Shown here piece by piece: positions 20,955-31,742 of a stretch of 45,569 nt of DNA (positions within the stretch are counted from its first letter, which is position 1; the number at the start of each line of letters is the position of its first letter). The notes under the pieces were generated by a model. The model worked only from the letters and a program-made list of their open reading frames with translations. It did no database searches and was not told the origin of the DNA. This stretch comes from Hysterium pulicare CBS 123377 (Eukaryota > Ascomycota > Dothideomycetes > Hysteriales > Hysteriaceae). Position numbers and translations under genes: made by a program. Where the stretch lies: positions 1 through 45,569 of the forward strand of contig AJFK01001087.1 in assembly GCA_000467715.1 (NCBI GenBank). The letters run 5' to 3'.

Positions 20955-23423
20955 TTAGACTGCGAATGGGTCAGTATAGCTCTCTCTCGTAAAGATGTTA
21001 TAAGTGAACTTACATCTCAGATCCCATCCAATTTGAGGTCCCAACTTCGGCAACTCGTCCGCGACGCTCTGCACATCCTTGTCGCCCCTGCCACTTACAC
21101 AAATCACAATATCCTGGTCCTTCTTCATAGTCTTAGCCAGCTCAAGGGCACCATATACCGCATGCGCAGTCTCTAGTGCAGGAATAATTCCTTCTAACTG
21201 AGTCATCAAGCGAAACCCAGTAAAGGCTTCGGCGTCTGTAGCAGCAATAAATTTGGCACGCTCATTGTCTTTCCAAGACGAAAGTTCAGGACCGACACCC
21301 GGGTAGTCGAGTCCAGCAGAAACGGAATGGGTGTCACTGATCTGACCGTGCTTGTCTTGAAGGACATAGGTGCGAACACCATGAAGGACACCCTTTGTGC
21401 CTCCGGTCAAGGTGGCGCTATGCCGGTCCGTATCGATGCCATCACCCCCTGCTTCTACACCGAGCAGCTTGACGCTTGGGTCATTGGCAAAGGGGTAAAA
21501 CATTCCGACAGCATTGCTGCCACCACCAACGCAAGCAACAACAGCATCGGGTAGTTTGCCTCGTTTCTGCTGCATTTGTTCTTTCGTTTCGTTGCCGATG
21601 ACGGATTGGAAGGTTCGTACAATGGTTGGGAATGGATGGGGACCAATGGCGGAACCAATGACATAATGCGTGGTAGAAAGATGAACGACCCAGGCTCGCA
21701 GTGCCTCATTGACGGCGTCACGAAGAGTCCTTGAACCTGCCTCCACAGCAATGACCTGGGCGCCGAGGAGCTTAATACGGAAGACGTTGAGGGCTTGTCT
21801 TCTGACATCTTCAGCACCCATATAGATCGTGCACTTCATGCCAAATTTGGCGCACACGGTTGCGGTTGCGACACCATGCTGGCCTGCGCCGGTCTCCGCG
21901 ATGATTTCTGTCTTCCCTAGCCTTCGAGCGAGGAGAACTTGACCTAAAGCGTTGTTGATCTTGTGACTCCCTGTATGATTCAGATCTTCGCGCTTCAGCC
22001 AGATATTTGCGCCGCCAGCATGCTCAGTCAAGCGCTCTGCAAGATGCAGTTGACCTGGCCGCCCCATGTATGGATAATATGATCGATATTCCTCCCAAAA
22101 CTTTGGATCATTCTTTGCTTTATTGAACCCAGCTTCGAGTTCTGCCAAGCAATCCATGAGCGATTCGGGTACGTACTGGCCTCCGAACTCACCAAATCGA
22201 TCAGGGATAGCGTGTTCATTTTTATCACCGTCAGCGTTCAATGCCTCGATCTGATCCGCAAGGCCAGGGCCATCTTCCGTATCAGCGTCTGTGATGACTT
22301 TATCGACGGAGACCCCATTCGGTTCTTTCGCTTCTGCCATTGCCTCAACGATGCCAACTTCCCTAGTGACCCCGTTCTGGCTGAAGTCTCGTCCAGTGAT
22401 TTGGCTGCAGTATTCTTCCACTGCCTTTGCACCTTGGCCGGCTGGAGCGTCGCCGATAACGTTGACGATCTGGCTTCCGATCACAACACCTTCGGCTATC
22501 TTTCCAACACTCAGGAAGTGATCTCTGGTACTGACTCCAAAACCGACGGCCGCAGGGATATTTCCTGAGTATTTGTGGACACGTTCTAGTAGTTGGGGAA
22601 GAGCTGCGTTCAATGTACCCGTAGCCCCTGTAACACCCATACGAGAGACGACGTATATGAAGGAGTCGGCAATCTTGCACAACACTCGCATACGGTGATC
22701 CGAAGTCGCGGGAGCAATAAGAGGAACATATGATAGTCTAAAATTGTAATCAGTTTAGCACTCAACACAGGGTTCAGAGCAACACCTACCCGGCACCAGT
22801 GCAGTAGTTCCGGAATCTCACAGCCTCCTCAGGGGGCAAGTCAACAATGATGAACCCATTTACACCAGCCTCTCGTGAATCCTTCAGCATTCGCTCTTCG
22901 CCATAGCTGAGGAGAGGGTTGTAGTATCCCATTAAAAGGACCGGGGCTTTCAAGCCTCGCTTCCTTGCATCGCGAACCATTTGAAGGCATGAATCAGTCG
23001 TGACACCATTCTTCAATGCTTGCTATAGGCATTTATAGTCAATTCCCGAATTCTTCACATCGAAAGAGGGATAGTGGCGTATGAGTCAACATACAGTATT
23101 GGACTTTTGGATCGTAGGACCATCGGCAATTGGGTCGGTGAACGGCATACCAAGCTCAATGAGGTCTATAGAATGCGATTGATTAGATATCGGATTGATG
23201 AGAGGCTGCGTGTGGCAGGCAGGGGAAAGGCTTACCAGCGCCACCTGCCTCCATCCCGAGCATAATGTCTGGAGTTTCTTCAGGCGTAGGATAACCTGCT
23301 GTCACATACGTGACCAAGGCAGACTGTGCAAGTTCAGACCATAACTCGAAGAATTGAGATTACAAGGGGACATACTCTGCCCTCCTTCCTGCATCGTGCG
23401 AATGTCTTTTTGATTGCGTCCAT
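20955..23423 (-). CDS. Bifunctional tryptophan synthase, alpha-beta fusion
   Basis: Exons (minus) 23376-23423, 23236-23323, 23095-23165, 22790-23022, 21014-22737 and 20955-20959, giving 722 aa. It makes tryptophan from indole-3-glycerol phosphate and serine in the cytosol. The alpha domain (1 to about 265) has [31 protein letters not shown] with the catalytic Glu and Asp, and [13 protein letters not shown] linker leads to the beta domain (about 310-715): [25 protein letters not shown] with the PLP lysine (about residue 406), ETGAGQHG and the phosphate loop VGGGSNAVG. Joins were fixed by these motifs. The last exon is only 5 nt, completing Phe of WDLRF and giving TAA. This is the gene called TRP5 in yeast and trp-3 in Neurospora. 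Confidence 0.96.
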
Positions 23424-24324
23424 GATGGGATTGGTAATTGTTACGATACAGTCAATTGAAAATAAGAGAGAGATCAATTGCAAAGGAAACAGAGATTGTA
23501 CACGTTTGTTATATAAGATAATTCTGGGTGAGTCACAGAGTTGTACGCTCGTACGGGAAAAGTGCGGAGGCAATGAGTGTTCGCCGAAGTGAATGAATAA
23601 TTTATCCGCCATCGGAGCTCATTTTCGCCCCGGGCTTTACCGGATCAAGAAGGCGGTGAACGGCGCCGACATGAATGCGGCTCTTCCAGTCCCTAACATT
23701 AATGGTCCATCATAACCTCACTCTGATTACATTACTCCAAGGAAATGCTTTGCATGGTCTCTTGTCCATCAGCGGCCTTCATTAGGAAGCTCTTCTCAGA
23801 CGAATCTCGGGCCCGGTCACGCCACCCCGCGTGCTTATACTAAGACATGTGTACTTCTAGAAAGAGAGCCGCAATTGAGTATGCAATAGATATCAATACC
23901 GTCTTCATCCGAGACCGGAATGATCCAAGAACACCGGCATAACACAGTAACAATAGCCAACTGGTAGCCTGCAGATTGGTATTCGCAGAGTGTTTTCTGT
24001 TGGAAGTTGCCCAAAGGAAGTTCTTGAGGCAGTACGAGGGCTGTAAGGTATTATTACCTACATCGGCCCTTAACATTACAGACGTTTAAGCTAGCTTCGG
24101 AATGACGCTTTCAATCCTCGACAATGAATATACTAAATGGTATAATATCGATTGTTTAGTCTACCCAAGCTGCTGGGATTCAGACGTCCCATTATAGCCT
24201 GATACGAGCAGACTTGGACGAGCTTTAGCCATAAACTCAAAGCCTGGACGTTTTACTTCAAGTCAAAGAGTACTAGGTTGTACACAAAACTGGATAGGAG
24301 CCCATATCCTCAGATAGCTCTCAC
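23424..24324. other. Intergenic, tryptophan synthase promoter and downstream DNA of the phosphoesterase gene
   Basis: About 0.9 kb. The part next to 23423 holds the promoter described separately. Beyond 23620 I see no gene; the 78-codon minus frame at 23840-24076 has no recognisable character. Confidence 0.4.
23529..23535. promoter_or_regulatory. Gcn4/CPC1-type site upstream of tryptophan synthase
   Basis: TGAGTCA, the exact palindromic consensus of the amino-acid starvation activator (Gcn4 in yeast, CPC1 in filamentous fungi), 106-112 bases before the start codon. A TTATATAA sequence at 23509-23516, between it and the gene, could be the TATA element. This fits control by general amino-acid starvation. 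Confidence 0.65.
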
Positions 24325-25400
24325 TCATACTGGTTCCTTCGCTAGATCGATATCCACAAGCCACGGCCCATGCTCCGGCTTACCCTTCAGAGTCATGATA
24401 CTCGCATTCACCATCAACGTCTCCTTCCCAAATTCCAACGGCTTCGCCGACTCCTTACTCACGTCCACCATGGCAGCTCTCTCTTTAACTATATCATTAT
24501 ATTTCACATCTATAGCTTCGACATCCTTCACATGCTTCTTCCAATCCTTGTTCAACTTCTCCCCCTCATTCCACTTAACTCTCTCCGCACCCCAAGCCTC
24601 ATGGATATGCCCAAAGCAATGTAGCCGCGGCTTACAGCGACGAGCCGCTCGGAGTAAGTGCTCGCATCCAACCGCATCGCCGCGATTTGTTTCGTCTAGC
24701 CGTCCCAGGGGTGGACCGTGTGTCATCAGCACATCAATGTTCGGGAAATCAGGGACGGGGTTTTCCACTATTGAGACGGCGCCTGGAAGGACTTGATTGG
24801 GTGGATTGTATCTGTCTTCGTTGCGTTCGTACGGGAAAGCGAAATCGCAGAATTCGGGCTGGTAGGGTGATGCGTAGATCTATTCAAGCATCTTAGACCA
24901 CATCCATACTTGAGAGTAGCATTAAAGAAGAAACATACCCTCAACCGAGCCCCAGATCTTAAAGTGAATGAGTGCACTCCCTCTTCTAAATACGTCACTC
25001 CAGCAATCCTCGCCCGCTCCCCCGTCCACATCTCCCTCGCCAGTGCAGGCATCTGGTGATCGGGTTCTTTCAATCCCTGCATGATCTGCCCTTTCCGATG
25101 ATAGTATTTCTCATCCAGACTGAGGTCATGATTTCCCGCAATGACTAGCTTAAGCTCGGCATCGCAATCTCGCAACATATCCAACGTTTTCTGGTACTCC
25201 CATAGCTTGCCGATCGTCGTCAGGTCTCCGCAATGTAGGAGGACGTCGGCTTTCGGTAGGGGCTCCCGAAAGGGAAGGGTGGTGGATGAAATGTCATTTT
25301 CGGCAGGTTGGAGAGAGGCGCTGTGAGTGTCGGAGATGATTAGAAAGCGGGTTTTGATTGTTGACTGAGGACCAGGAGAGATAGTGGTTGGTGTTGACAT
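24325..25400 (-). CDS. Calcineurin-like metallophosphoesterase
   Basis: Exons 24939-25400 and 24325-24879, 338 aa; the 59-nt intron is GTATGT...AATAG. All five metal-site motifs of the superfamily are present in order: SDTH (about 23-26), CGDL (57-60), AGNHD (88-92), then DVLMTHGPP and CFGHIHEAWG in the second exon. It therefore should be an active binuclear-metal hydrolase. The layout resembles the MPPED1/2-like eukaryotic branch, whose natural substrates are poorly known. No signal peptide is visible, so it is probably cytosolic. An in-frame ATG at 25469 would add 23 residues; 25400 is preferred because the added residues are unlike the family. Confidence 0.88.
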
Positions 25401-25765
25401 GGCGGATGTTGTTTTCTGATGGCGGGGCTTCAGCCACGGAAGCTTTCCGATAAGGTCACACCAAAGCATGTGTGGCGTTAGGGGGGGTATTACTAAGATA
25501 AAGGAGAATCTTGTGAATGGTCTATCTAGACTATATGGTTATGGTGTTCATTGGGCCTTCGTGAAGCCGTGTAAAGATATGACTATAATAACTCATATTA
25601 TATTAACCGTCGGACAGGAGTTCAGAGCCTTCGTTCTAATTTAGGCTACAACCAAAGAATTGAATCGAAAAAAGGCATTCATTGAAAACGAGGCAGTCTT
25701 GTACGGTCATTTTGTATTGGTTGTATAAGATCTCAAAATCTCACAGTTCATCCAAATCCAATCAC
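25401..25765. other. Intergenic, no gene seen
   Basis: 365 bases between two minus-strand genes, A+T-rich in the middle. It should contain the promoter of the phosphoesterase and the 3' end of the dehydrogenase gene. Confidence 0.4.
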
Positions 25766-26764
25766 CTAGTCATCATCCTTGAGACCGACCAACTCCAAGC
25801 TCACCTTCCAGAGTTTCTGCTCCCCCTCGGGATTGTAGGCCCAGCTCTCATAGCCTGGCTGAAGAAGAGAATATCCAGGCTTGACAGGCGGAGATACTGT
25901 ACAGTCTTCCAGATACACCCCCCCTTTCCCTTCCCATACCTTTCCAACAGCTGCCCAAACTTGAGTTGCCGCTCCTTGCTCCGGGCTCTTCGTGTGCGTA
26001 GCCACCTCCGGCACGGCGGACCAAACATCCATTTGCTCCTGTGGTACGTACTTCTGGAGACCAGTCCAAATGCCACCAGGATGAAGGGAGTAGCCATGGA
26101 GACCCTTGGAACCGTAGCGGCGCTCGATCTCGTTGGCCATGTAGATGTTTGAGGTTTTGGCTTGCCCGTAGGCTTTCATTGGGTCGTATTCTCCCTGTAG
26201 AGTAAGGTTTTCGAAATTAATCTGGCCGTAGCGGTGGCCTGTTGATGCAACATTGACGACTCTGGAGTGGAAGTCGGGGGTAGATGAGCCGAGTAGAGTT
26301 GGTTTAAGTAAGTTGAAGAGGAGGAAATGTGCGAGGTGGTTGGTTCCGAATTGCAATTCGAATCCATCCTTAGTTCGGCCTTCTGGGCAGGCCATTATTC
26401 CTGCGTTATTTACTAAGATGTTTAATTTGTCGCTCTTGGAGAGAAACTCCTTGGCGCATTGTCGCACGCCCTCAAGAGAGTCCATGTCCAGGTGAATGAG
26501 ATCCAACTTTCCGGGTTCGAGGATGTCAGCTAGAGCTTCTTTGCCCTTTTCAAGATCTCGAGCGGTTGCAAAGACGTGGGCTCCGGTGGCTTTCAATGCT
26601 CGAGCTGTCTCGATACCAATGCCAGAGGAGCAGCCAGTGACAAGAGCCACCTTACCAGTGAGGGCGCCTTCGAGATTATCATCGCGGACAATTTGGAGGG
26701 CTGTGGGGCGAGCATCGCCAGGGCCTTTGGTGTTGATGTGGGCAGCAACGTACTTGTCTGTCAT
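25766..26764 (-). CDS. Short-chain dehydrogenase/reductase, retinol-dehydrogenase-like
   Basis: Single exon, 332 aa. NAD(P)-dependent oxidoreductase with a Rossmann fold: TGCSSGIG cofactor motif (about 43-50), LVNNAGIMACPEG, the catalytic Ser in VVNVASTGHRYG and YGQAK with catalytic Tyr and Lys (about 205). The long N-terminal lead and the C-terminal extension match the WW-domain-oxidoreductase/retinol-dehydrogenase-like fungal branch. ATARDLEKG after the second strand, with Arg, suggests NADPH preference. The substrate is unknown. Start chosen at MTDKYVAAH; the ATG at 26839 would add a 25-residue hydrophobic lead and cannot be excluded. No biosynthetic enzymes lie beside it. Confidence 0.9.
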   Translation of the reverse strand: MTDKYVAAHINTKGPGDARPTALQIVRDDNLEGALTGKVALVTGCSSGIGIETARALKATGAHVFATARDLEKGKEALADILEPGKLDLIHLDMDSLEGVRQCAKEFLSKSDKLNILVNNAGIMACPEGRTKDGFELQFGTNHLAHFLLFNLLKPTLLGSSTPDFHSRVVNVASTGHRYGQINFENLTLQGEYDPMKAYGQAKTSNIYMANEIERRYGSKGLHGYSLHPGGIWTGLQKYVPQEQMDVWSAVPEVATHTKSPEQGAATQVWAAVGKVWEGKGGVYLEDCTVSPPVKPGYSLLQPGYESWAYNPEGEQKLWKVSLELVGLKDDD

Positions 26765-27512
26765 GTTATTTGCTTTTTGGCTGATTAAGAGAATCGAGGA
26801 AAAGAGCGAAAGAATTGATGTTTTGGAGTTTTGTAACAAAGCAGGCTCTCTTTTTATACTTAACAGTCATGAAGCTTTGTGCTCAAGTGCGGCTCAGCTG
26901 TGCTGTAGCACGGTCGTGTTGGATGTTAATTTGCTGTTCCTCCTTAAATCCGAAACTGCTACATTTTTTATGAATGCCAGGACGAAATCTTGTCCGCCCC
27001 CTTCAGCGAGCTTTCTGACTTCCTTGATTTTGGGGAAAGTCTGCATACAAATTCTTGATAAGCAATAGATCGGGGGAAAAGGTGAATATCTACAATACGA
27101 TGGTCCTTGGCAAGGATTTAACCATTACAAGTATCCCTTTGAATCCAGTAAGTCCGATGCAACGAGTCTCAGAAATAGGCCTAGGTATGTGCATTGTTCA
27201 AGCTAGACTGCTCATGGAAAGATGCAATCCTCTTGGATTGTTAATGCAATTGGTTCTGCTGATGCTGATGTGAAAAAGAATCATACAATGCAAACACTCA
27301 TGAGGTCCAAAACGACCCAGCCTTCCAGCCTCTAGGACGTCACATGATGGTCAGTCCAGCCATGTCGTGCGAATTTTCGTCCGTATAAATGTTCCGGGTA
27401 TAAAACTTTGGCGGATTACAAGATGTACCCTTTAGACTGCGCTTATCACCGGCAGCATTCCCAACCCCCCAGTATCGTAACCTCGTCTACAGTGCCGTAC
27501 TTTTAGATGCCT
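26765..27512. other. Intergenic, no gene seen
   Basis: About 0.75 kb between two minus-strand genes. A plus-strand frame at 26496-27068 runs antisense into the dehydrogenase and is not protein-like. A GACGTCA (CRE-like) word lies near 27338-27344. Confidence 0.35.
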
Positions 27513-28036
27513 TTATTCTTGCGCTTCTCTCTTCTCTTGGATATTCTGTGCCGTGCGCGGTCTATCCACCATCACGTAGTCGCGCGTAGTGTGTGTAGAT
27601 GTAGGGGTCTCCGGCATGGCACCTGGCATTTGTGCCAATGAATTGTGCTTTGACTCTGTTTCAACAGTCGGACGTCGTGGAGCTTGGTTCTCCTTCCCAG
27701 CCAGAGGGCTGCTTGGTAGGGGCAAACGAGCTCTCTCTGCGTCGTCAAAGGTTCCGTGAACTTGAGTTCGGCGTTGGCTGTTCTTGCGGGTGAGGCCGGG
27801 CGGCGAGGACTTAGCCTGCTTCAATCGCTCTTCTGTCTCACGAAGGCGAGCCTCCAGAGCTTCGAGTTCTTGGGTATGTGTCGAGACTTTCTGCTTTCTT
27901 GGAACTTGTCAGCGCTAACTGGCGTTGAGAAAGAAAGCTACAAGCCCTACTTTTGATGGACGCTTCGGTCCAACGTGTCCAAACCTCCATCGATCTTGAA
28001 TAGATCATCAAGTGCCGCCGAGAAGTTGCGAGCCAT
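27513..28036 (-). CDS. Small coiled-coil protein, function unknown
   Basis: Exons 27951-28036 and 27513-27897, 156 aa; the 53-nt intron has a CTGAC branch site and an AAG acceptor. The N-terminus MARNFSAALDDLFKIDGGLD with LDRSVHQKKQKVSTHTQELE and EALEARLRETEERLKQ forms a charged helix with heptad-like spacing (about residues 20-60), likely a coiled coil. The rest is polar and disordered, with KENQAP near residue 98, which resembles a KEN degradation box. It could be a subunit of a larger assembly. I do not recognise the family. Confidence 0.7.
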
Positions 28037-28985
28037 TGTTCTGTAGCGTGCTGTTAGTTCCCGGGCTTCCCCAGTTTCCGTAGGTTATGCTCTCACGATT
28101 GAGGACGCCCGTTGGGTTTCCAGCCTCTGTCTGGGTCGTCCATGATGAGCTTTTCGAGGCGCTGCTTTAAGAAACCTCCAAGAGATACAATTTACGGGCG
28201 GTCGTTCTGGAAATGAAGGGTTGCTGAGGAGAAATAAGGCGTTAGGCAGTTGTGGCTTTGGGGCTGTTCGCAGCAACTTTCCGTACGCAAGCGGAATGAT
28301 AGCGGAGTTCAAGGACGTTTCAAAATGCACGCACGATGCAATGTGCGGGGGAATAGCATGATATGGAGCTACTCCTTTTCCGCAAATCTGAAGATGCGAG
28401 TATGAAAGGAGGTTTTACGTCGGCCATGCGATCCAATTTCCCCTTGGGCACGAATGATCGGCGCTGGCAGCTTGCCTGGCTGGTAGCAGGTAGGCAGGAG
28501 GCAGTGTGAAGGCTTCACTCGAAAACGACACCCTTACATGCAGGCTGCGGTGAAGGCCAGGACACATGGCCACAACAAACACAGTACGCGCGTAGGTAGT
28601 AGAGTCTATGTCCAGATATCTGGAGTAACAACTGCTTGCGCCGGACTTCGAGTGTGCTATCTGTTTGCACGTGCCATTCCCGTATTGCTCCCGCAGCTCG
28701 CCCATCGGTAGTGGCCGTGCGCAACCAGCTACCAACCCCCCAAACAGCGTGCGAGTTCGGCAACGGTCGCAAAAACATCTGAACCACAAGCACCACGACC
28801 TTAAATCCTCCATCCCAACGCGCGTCAAGAAGCGCACAATTCATCTCGAAGTCAGCTGCTGCTACTCCTCTATATCGAGATAAACTGATGCTTATTACCA
28901 TGATAGCTTCCCCGCCGTCCTGGCTCCTCTGTCACTCTACTCTCGTCGCCAGCATCCCCCAGACCCCTTCGACTGGTACCGGGGG
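28037..28985. promoter_or_regulatory. Divergent region, coiled-coil gene / bromodomain gene
   Basis: About 0.95 kb between divergent starts. Reading frames on both strands are short and overlapping. No gene or strong motif seen. Confidence 0.4.
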
Positions 28986-31742
28986 ATGAATACTAGCTTC
29001 ACAGCCTACAGCCCTCTCGAATCATTATTATTATTCCAGTCACTCGCTACCTATGGCGTAGAATCCAGCGTCTTCAGCAGGATCTCCGAACTGCTGAAGA
29101 ATAACCCCCATATCAACGCCGCCGAACGCTTCGAAAGCGGTCGTTTGAGTCCAGATGCGTTGCGAAATTTTTATCTGCAAATTCTGAAAGAGGAGGTCAA
29201 GAGCGAGATACAGGATGGCAGCCGCGGTGAAGGCGAAGGACAGAATGGAGAGATCAAGAACACCAGGAAGCGAAAAGCACCAAGTCCAAGCCTACCGACC
29301 GTTCAGGAAGCCGCACAGCACACCCATCTTATACCGAAGCTTATACCAAAGCTTTATGCAAGGTATCGATCCCAAGTGACGGACCAGATCAGAGAGGAGG
29401 AGCGCAAGTATGATCGTCTTCAGAGGGAGCTTCAACAGATCGAAAGAGGTGAATGGGACCACAAATATCGGAGCCATGAGAAGGTCAACGGGAAGTCTCC
29501 TGTACCTAAGAGTCAGACGCTTCCCGGCCCTGGCGTATATCCTGGATTGAGGGAGTCATCTATAGCAGGAAACTCGGCGGTGGATGGTCTGATTCCGGGT
29601 ACCCCTCGACAAGCTGTAAAGGAACGTACACAGAAATCGCCAGGCCCTCGAAATGGAACACGTCAAATTGAACCTCTAGTGAACTCGGCTCCAAACGTAT
29701 CGCCACAGGCGACACAGCCAACCATAGATCAACATGCACCACAGCCCACACCTCAGCAGACACCGGTTCCGCTTCCCTCACCGTCTCCGTTCAGTCGCGG
29801 TCATCAAGCTGTATTACCGCCTAATATATCTCAACCACCAGGAGCTGCTTCTGGATTCAACGGATCTCCAACCACGACACATCGGTCTCCATATCCGCCT
29901 CAAGCTCCAACGCCGCAAGCACATCCTCCACCAATGAGCCCTAGCGCTTCGCATGTTTCCCATCAAGGTCACCCTCAGTCACCAGTCGTGCTGGCACCAC
30001 CTCCTGGAATGCAATATCCTGCGCCACAGCCAGTGTCGCCTTTCACGGGGAGTGGCGTCCCCCAATATGGACCACCATCAGGCCAGCCTCTGCAGTACTC
30101 TCCCACACCCCAGCGATATCCTGGACCCTTTCCCCCTACTGGCCCCCAGTCACCTAGCACACAGGTTCCTCAGCAACAGCGGAACTTTTATGGCCAACTT
30201 CCGCCCAACCAGCCCCAGTATGGTCCTCCTCCACAGCAGCCAGCTCATGTGGTTCAACCTCCCCATCAAGGTGGTTTCATGTTACCTCCATTCCAAGTAG
30301 CTCCACAAGACCCTTCGCCGTCACGTGTTCAACAGCAACCGCCACAAAAAGGGAACCAACAAGTGCCCGTGTCAACTCCCGCGAAACCACCACTTACTAG
30401 CTCAAAATCAGGCAAGGGTCGATCTAGTCATCCTCCTCCCCCACCATCCCAACCATCTACTGGGCAGCCCGGCGGTCCAATTTCTACTCCTTCAAACACG
30501 AGAACACCTCGACCACCGTTGTCCATTACAACACCTAGTAGCTATACTCGATGGAAGGCATCGACCCAAAAGCCTCCAAATCCCATCGTTCGCTCACCTA
30601 CTGTTAGTCCGATTGATGACATAGCATTCGAGTTTCCTCCCCAACCACCAACAGGAAAGAAAGCTCCTCGAAAAACCAGATCTAAAGTCCCGCCGAAATC
30701 GAAAGGCAAGGGCAAGGAGAAAGAAGTCGAGAAAGAGCAGCTACCACCGCGTGATGAAGAGAAAAGTGCTGAACCAGAGCCACCACCTCCACGGCGTACC
30801 GGCAAGCAACAGAAAGGACCGCGTGCACGTCTCGGCAGCACAACCTCATCCATCGTAGCCGGCTCAACTCGTGGTCGTAGCAGGAGTCAATCAGTTGCAG
30901 ACACATTTTCTGGGGATAATGAATCCCATGCTGGCTATCACGTCAAAACTGAACCCCGGCCCTCCGCCGATATCACCGAAGAAGAACCTCCCGCTCAACC
31001 CACCGTCACCAAGAAACGCCGGCGCGGAAATACCACGGCCTCGCAATCACAACCTCTAAGTAAACGCGCTCGCACAGCCGCCCGCGAAACCTCTGCACCC
31101 AATTCCGAGGACCCAGGCCCCAGCACACCGACTCCAGTATCCCAAACTGTCACAGCCCCTCGCCACTTTTCCAAGATGTGTGGCCCGCTCATGGACGACG
31201 TCTGCTCGCACAAATACGCGACAGTTTTCACCCAAGCTGTCAAGAGAAAAGATGCAGAAGGGTATTACGACATGGTAAAACGGCCTCAGTATCTGGATGG
31301 CGTCAAAAAAGCCATCAACGTCGGTGCCAGGGCCGTCGCGTCCGCGGCCTCTAACACGGCCTCCTCGTTGGACAACATCCCCGGCAGTCCCGGCGGCTCA
31401 GGCGCGAATCTAACCCTGCCCATTTCTGCGGATGTGATTCCTCCAAAGGCAATCGTCAACTCCGCACAACTGGAGAAAGAACTCATGCGCATTTTCGTCA
31501 ACGCCATCATGTATAACCCGGGCGATGACGAGGGCATTGTGGCCGAAGCCAAGGAAATGTGCGATACCGTGCAGCAGAGTGTTTCCAACTGGCGTGCGGC
31601 CGAACGCTCGTCTGGCAGTCGCCTTGAGAGTGAAGATTTCGTGGCTCCAGCCCCTGCGGCTTCGACCACGGCTTCGGTTGCTGCGGAAGACGAGTTTGCC
31701 GGCGGAGAGAAGACTACTACGGCTAAGAGGCGGAAGGTTTAG
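28986..31742 (+). CDS. Bromodomain protein, BRD8/NuA4-subunit-like
   Basis: Single exon, 918 aa. The N-terminus (FTAYSPLESLLLFQSLATYG, SSVFSRISELL, about 1-75) has the look of the helical N-terminal domain of BRD8-type subunits. A basic stretch and a helix (EEERKYDRLQRELQQIERGE, about 137-156) follow. About 500 residues are Pro/Gln/Ser low complexity with Lys-rich patches that could be nuclear signals. The C-terminal bromodomain begins at about 728: FSKMCGPLMDDVCSHKYATV, AEGYYDMVKRPQYLDGVKKA and MRIFVNAIMYNPGDD, with the acetyl-lysine Asn in MYNP. About 50 extra residues separate its second and third helices. It ends in KRRKV. The NuA4 histone acetyltransferase role is inferred from the domain layout. 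Confidence 0.85.
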   Translation: MNTSFTAYSPLESLLLFQSLATYGVESSVFSRISELLKNNPHINAAERFESGRLSPDALRNFYLQILKEEVKSEIQDGSRGEGEGQNGEIKNTRKRKAPSPSLPTVQEAAQHTHLIPKLIPKLYARYRSQVTDQIREEERKYDRLQRELQQIERGEWDHKYRSHEKVNGKSPVPKSQTLPGPGVYPGLRESSIAGNSAVDGLIPGTPRQAVKERTQKSPGPRNGTRQIEPLVNSAPNVSPQATQPTIDQHAPQPTPQQTPVPLPSPSPFSRGHQAVLPPNISQPPGAASGFNGSPTTTHRSPYPPQAPTPQAHPPPMSPSASHVSHQGHPQSPVVLAPPPGMQYPAPQPVSPFTGSGVPQYGPPSGQPLQYSPTPQRYPGPFPPTGPQSPSTQVPQQQRNFYGQLPPNQPQYGPPPQQPAHVVQPPHQGGFMLPPFQVAPQDPSPSRVQQQPPQKGNQQVPVSTPAKPPLTSSKSGKGRSSHPPPPPSQPSTGQPGGPISTPSNTRTPRPPLSITTPSSYTRWKASTQKPPNPIVRSPTVSPIDDIAFEFPPQPPTGKKAPRKTRSKVPPKSKGKGKEKEVEKEQLPPRDEEKSAEPEPPPPRRTGKQQKGPRARLGSTTSSIVAGSTRGRSRSQSVADTFSGDNESHAGYHVKTEPRPSADITEEEPPAQPTVTKKRRRGNTTASQSQPLSKRARTAARETSAPNSEDPGPSTPTPVSQTVTAPRHFSKMCGPLMDDVCSHKYATVFTQAVKRKDAEGYYDMVKRPQYLDGVKKAINVGARAVASAASNTASSLDNIPGSPGGSGANLTLPISADVIPPKAIVNSAQLEKELMRIFVNAIMYNPGDDEGIVAEAKEMCDTVQQSVSNWRAAERSSGSRLESEDFVAPAPAASTTASVAAEDEFAGGEKTTTAKRRKV

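Noticed and set aside
26496-27068. 190-codon plus-strand frame antisense to the dehydrogenase
   Set aside because: It is a mirror of a conserved coding sequence and runs into the promoter; no domain seen.
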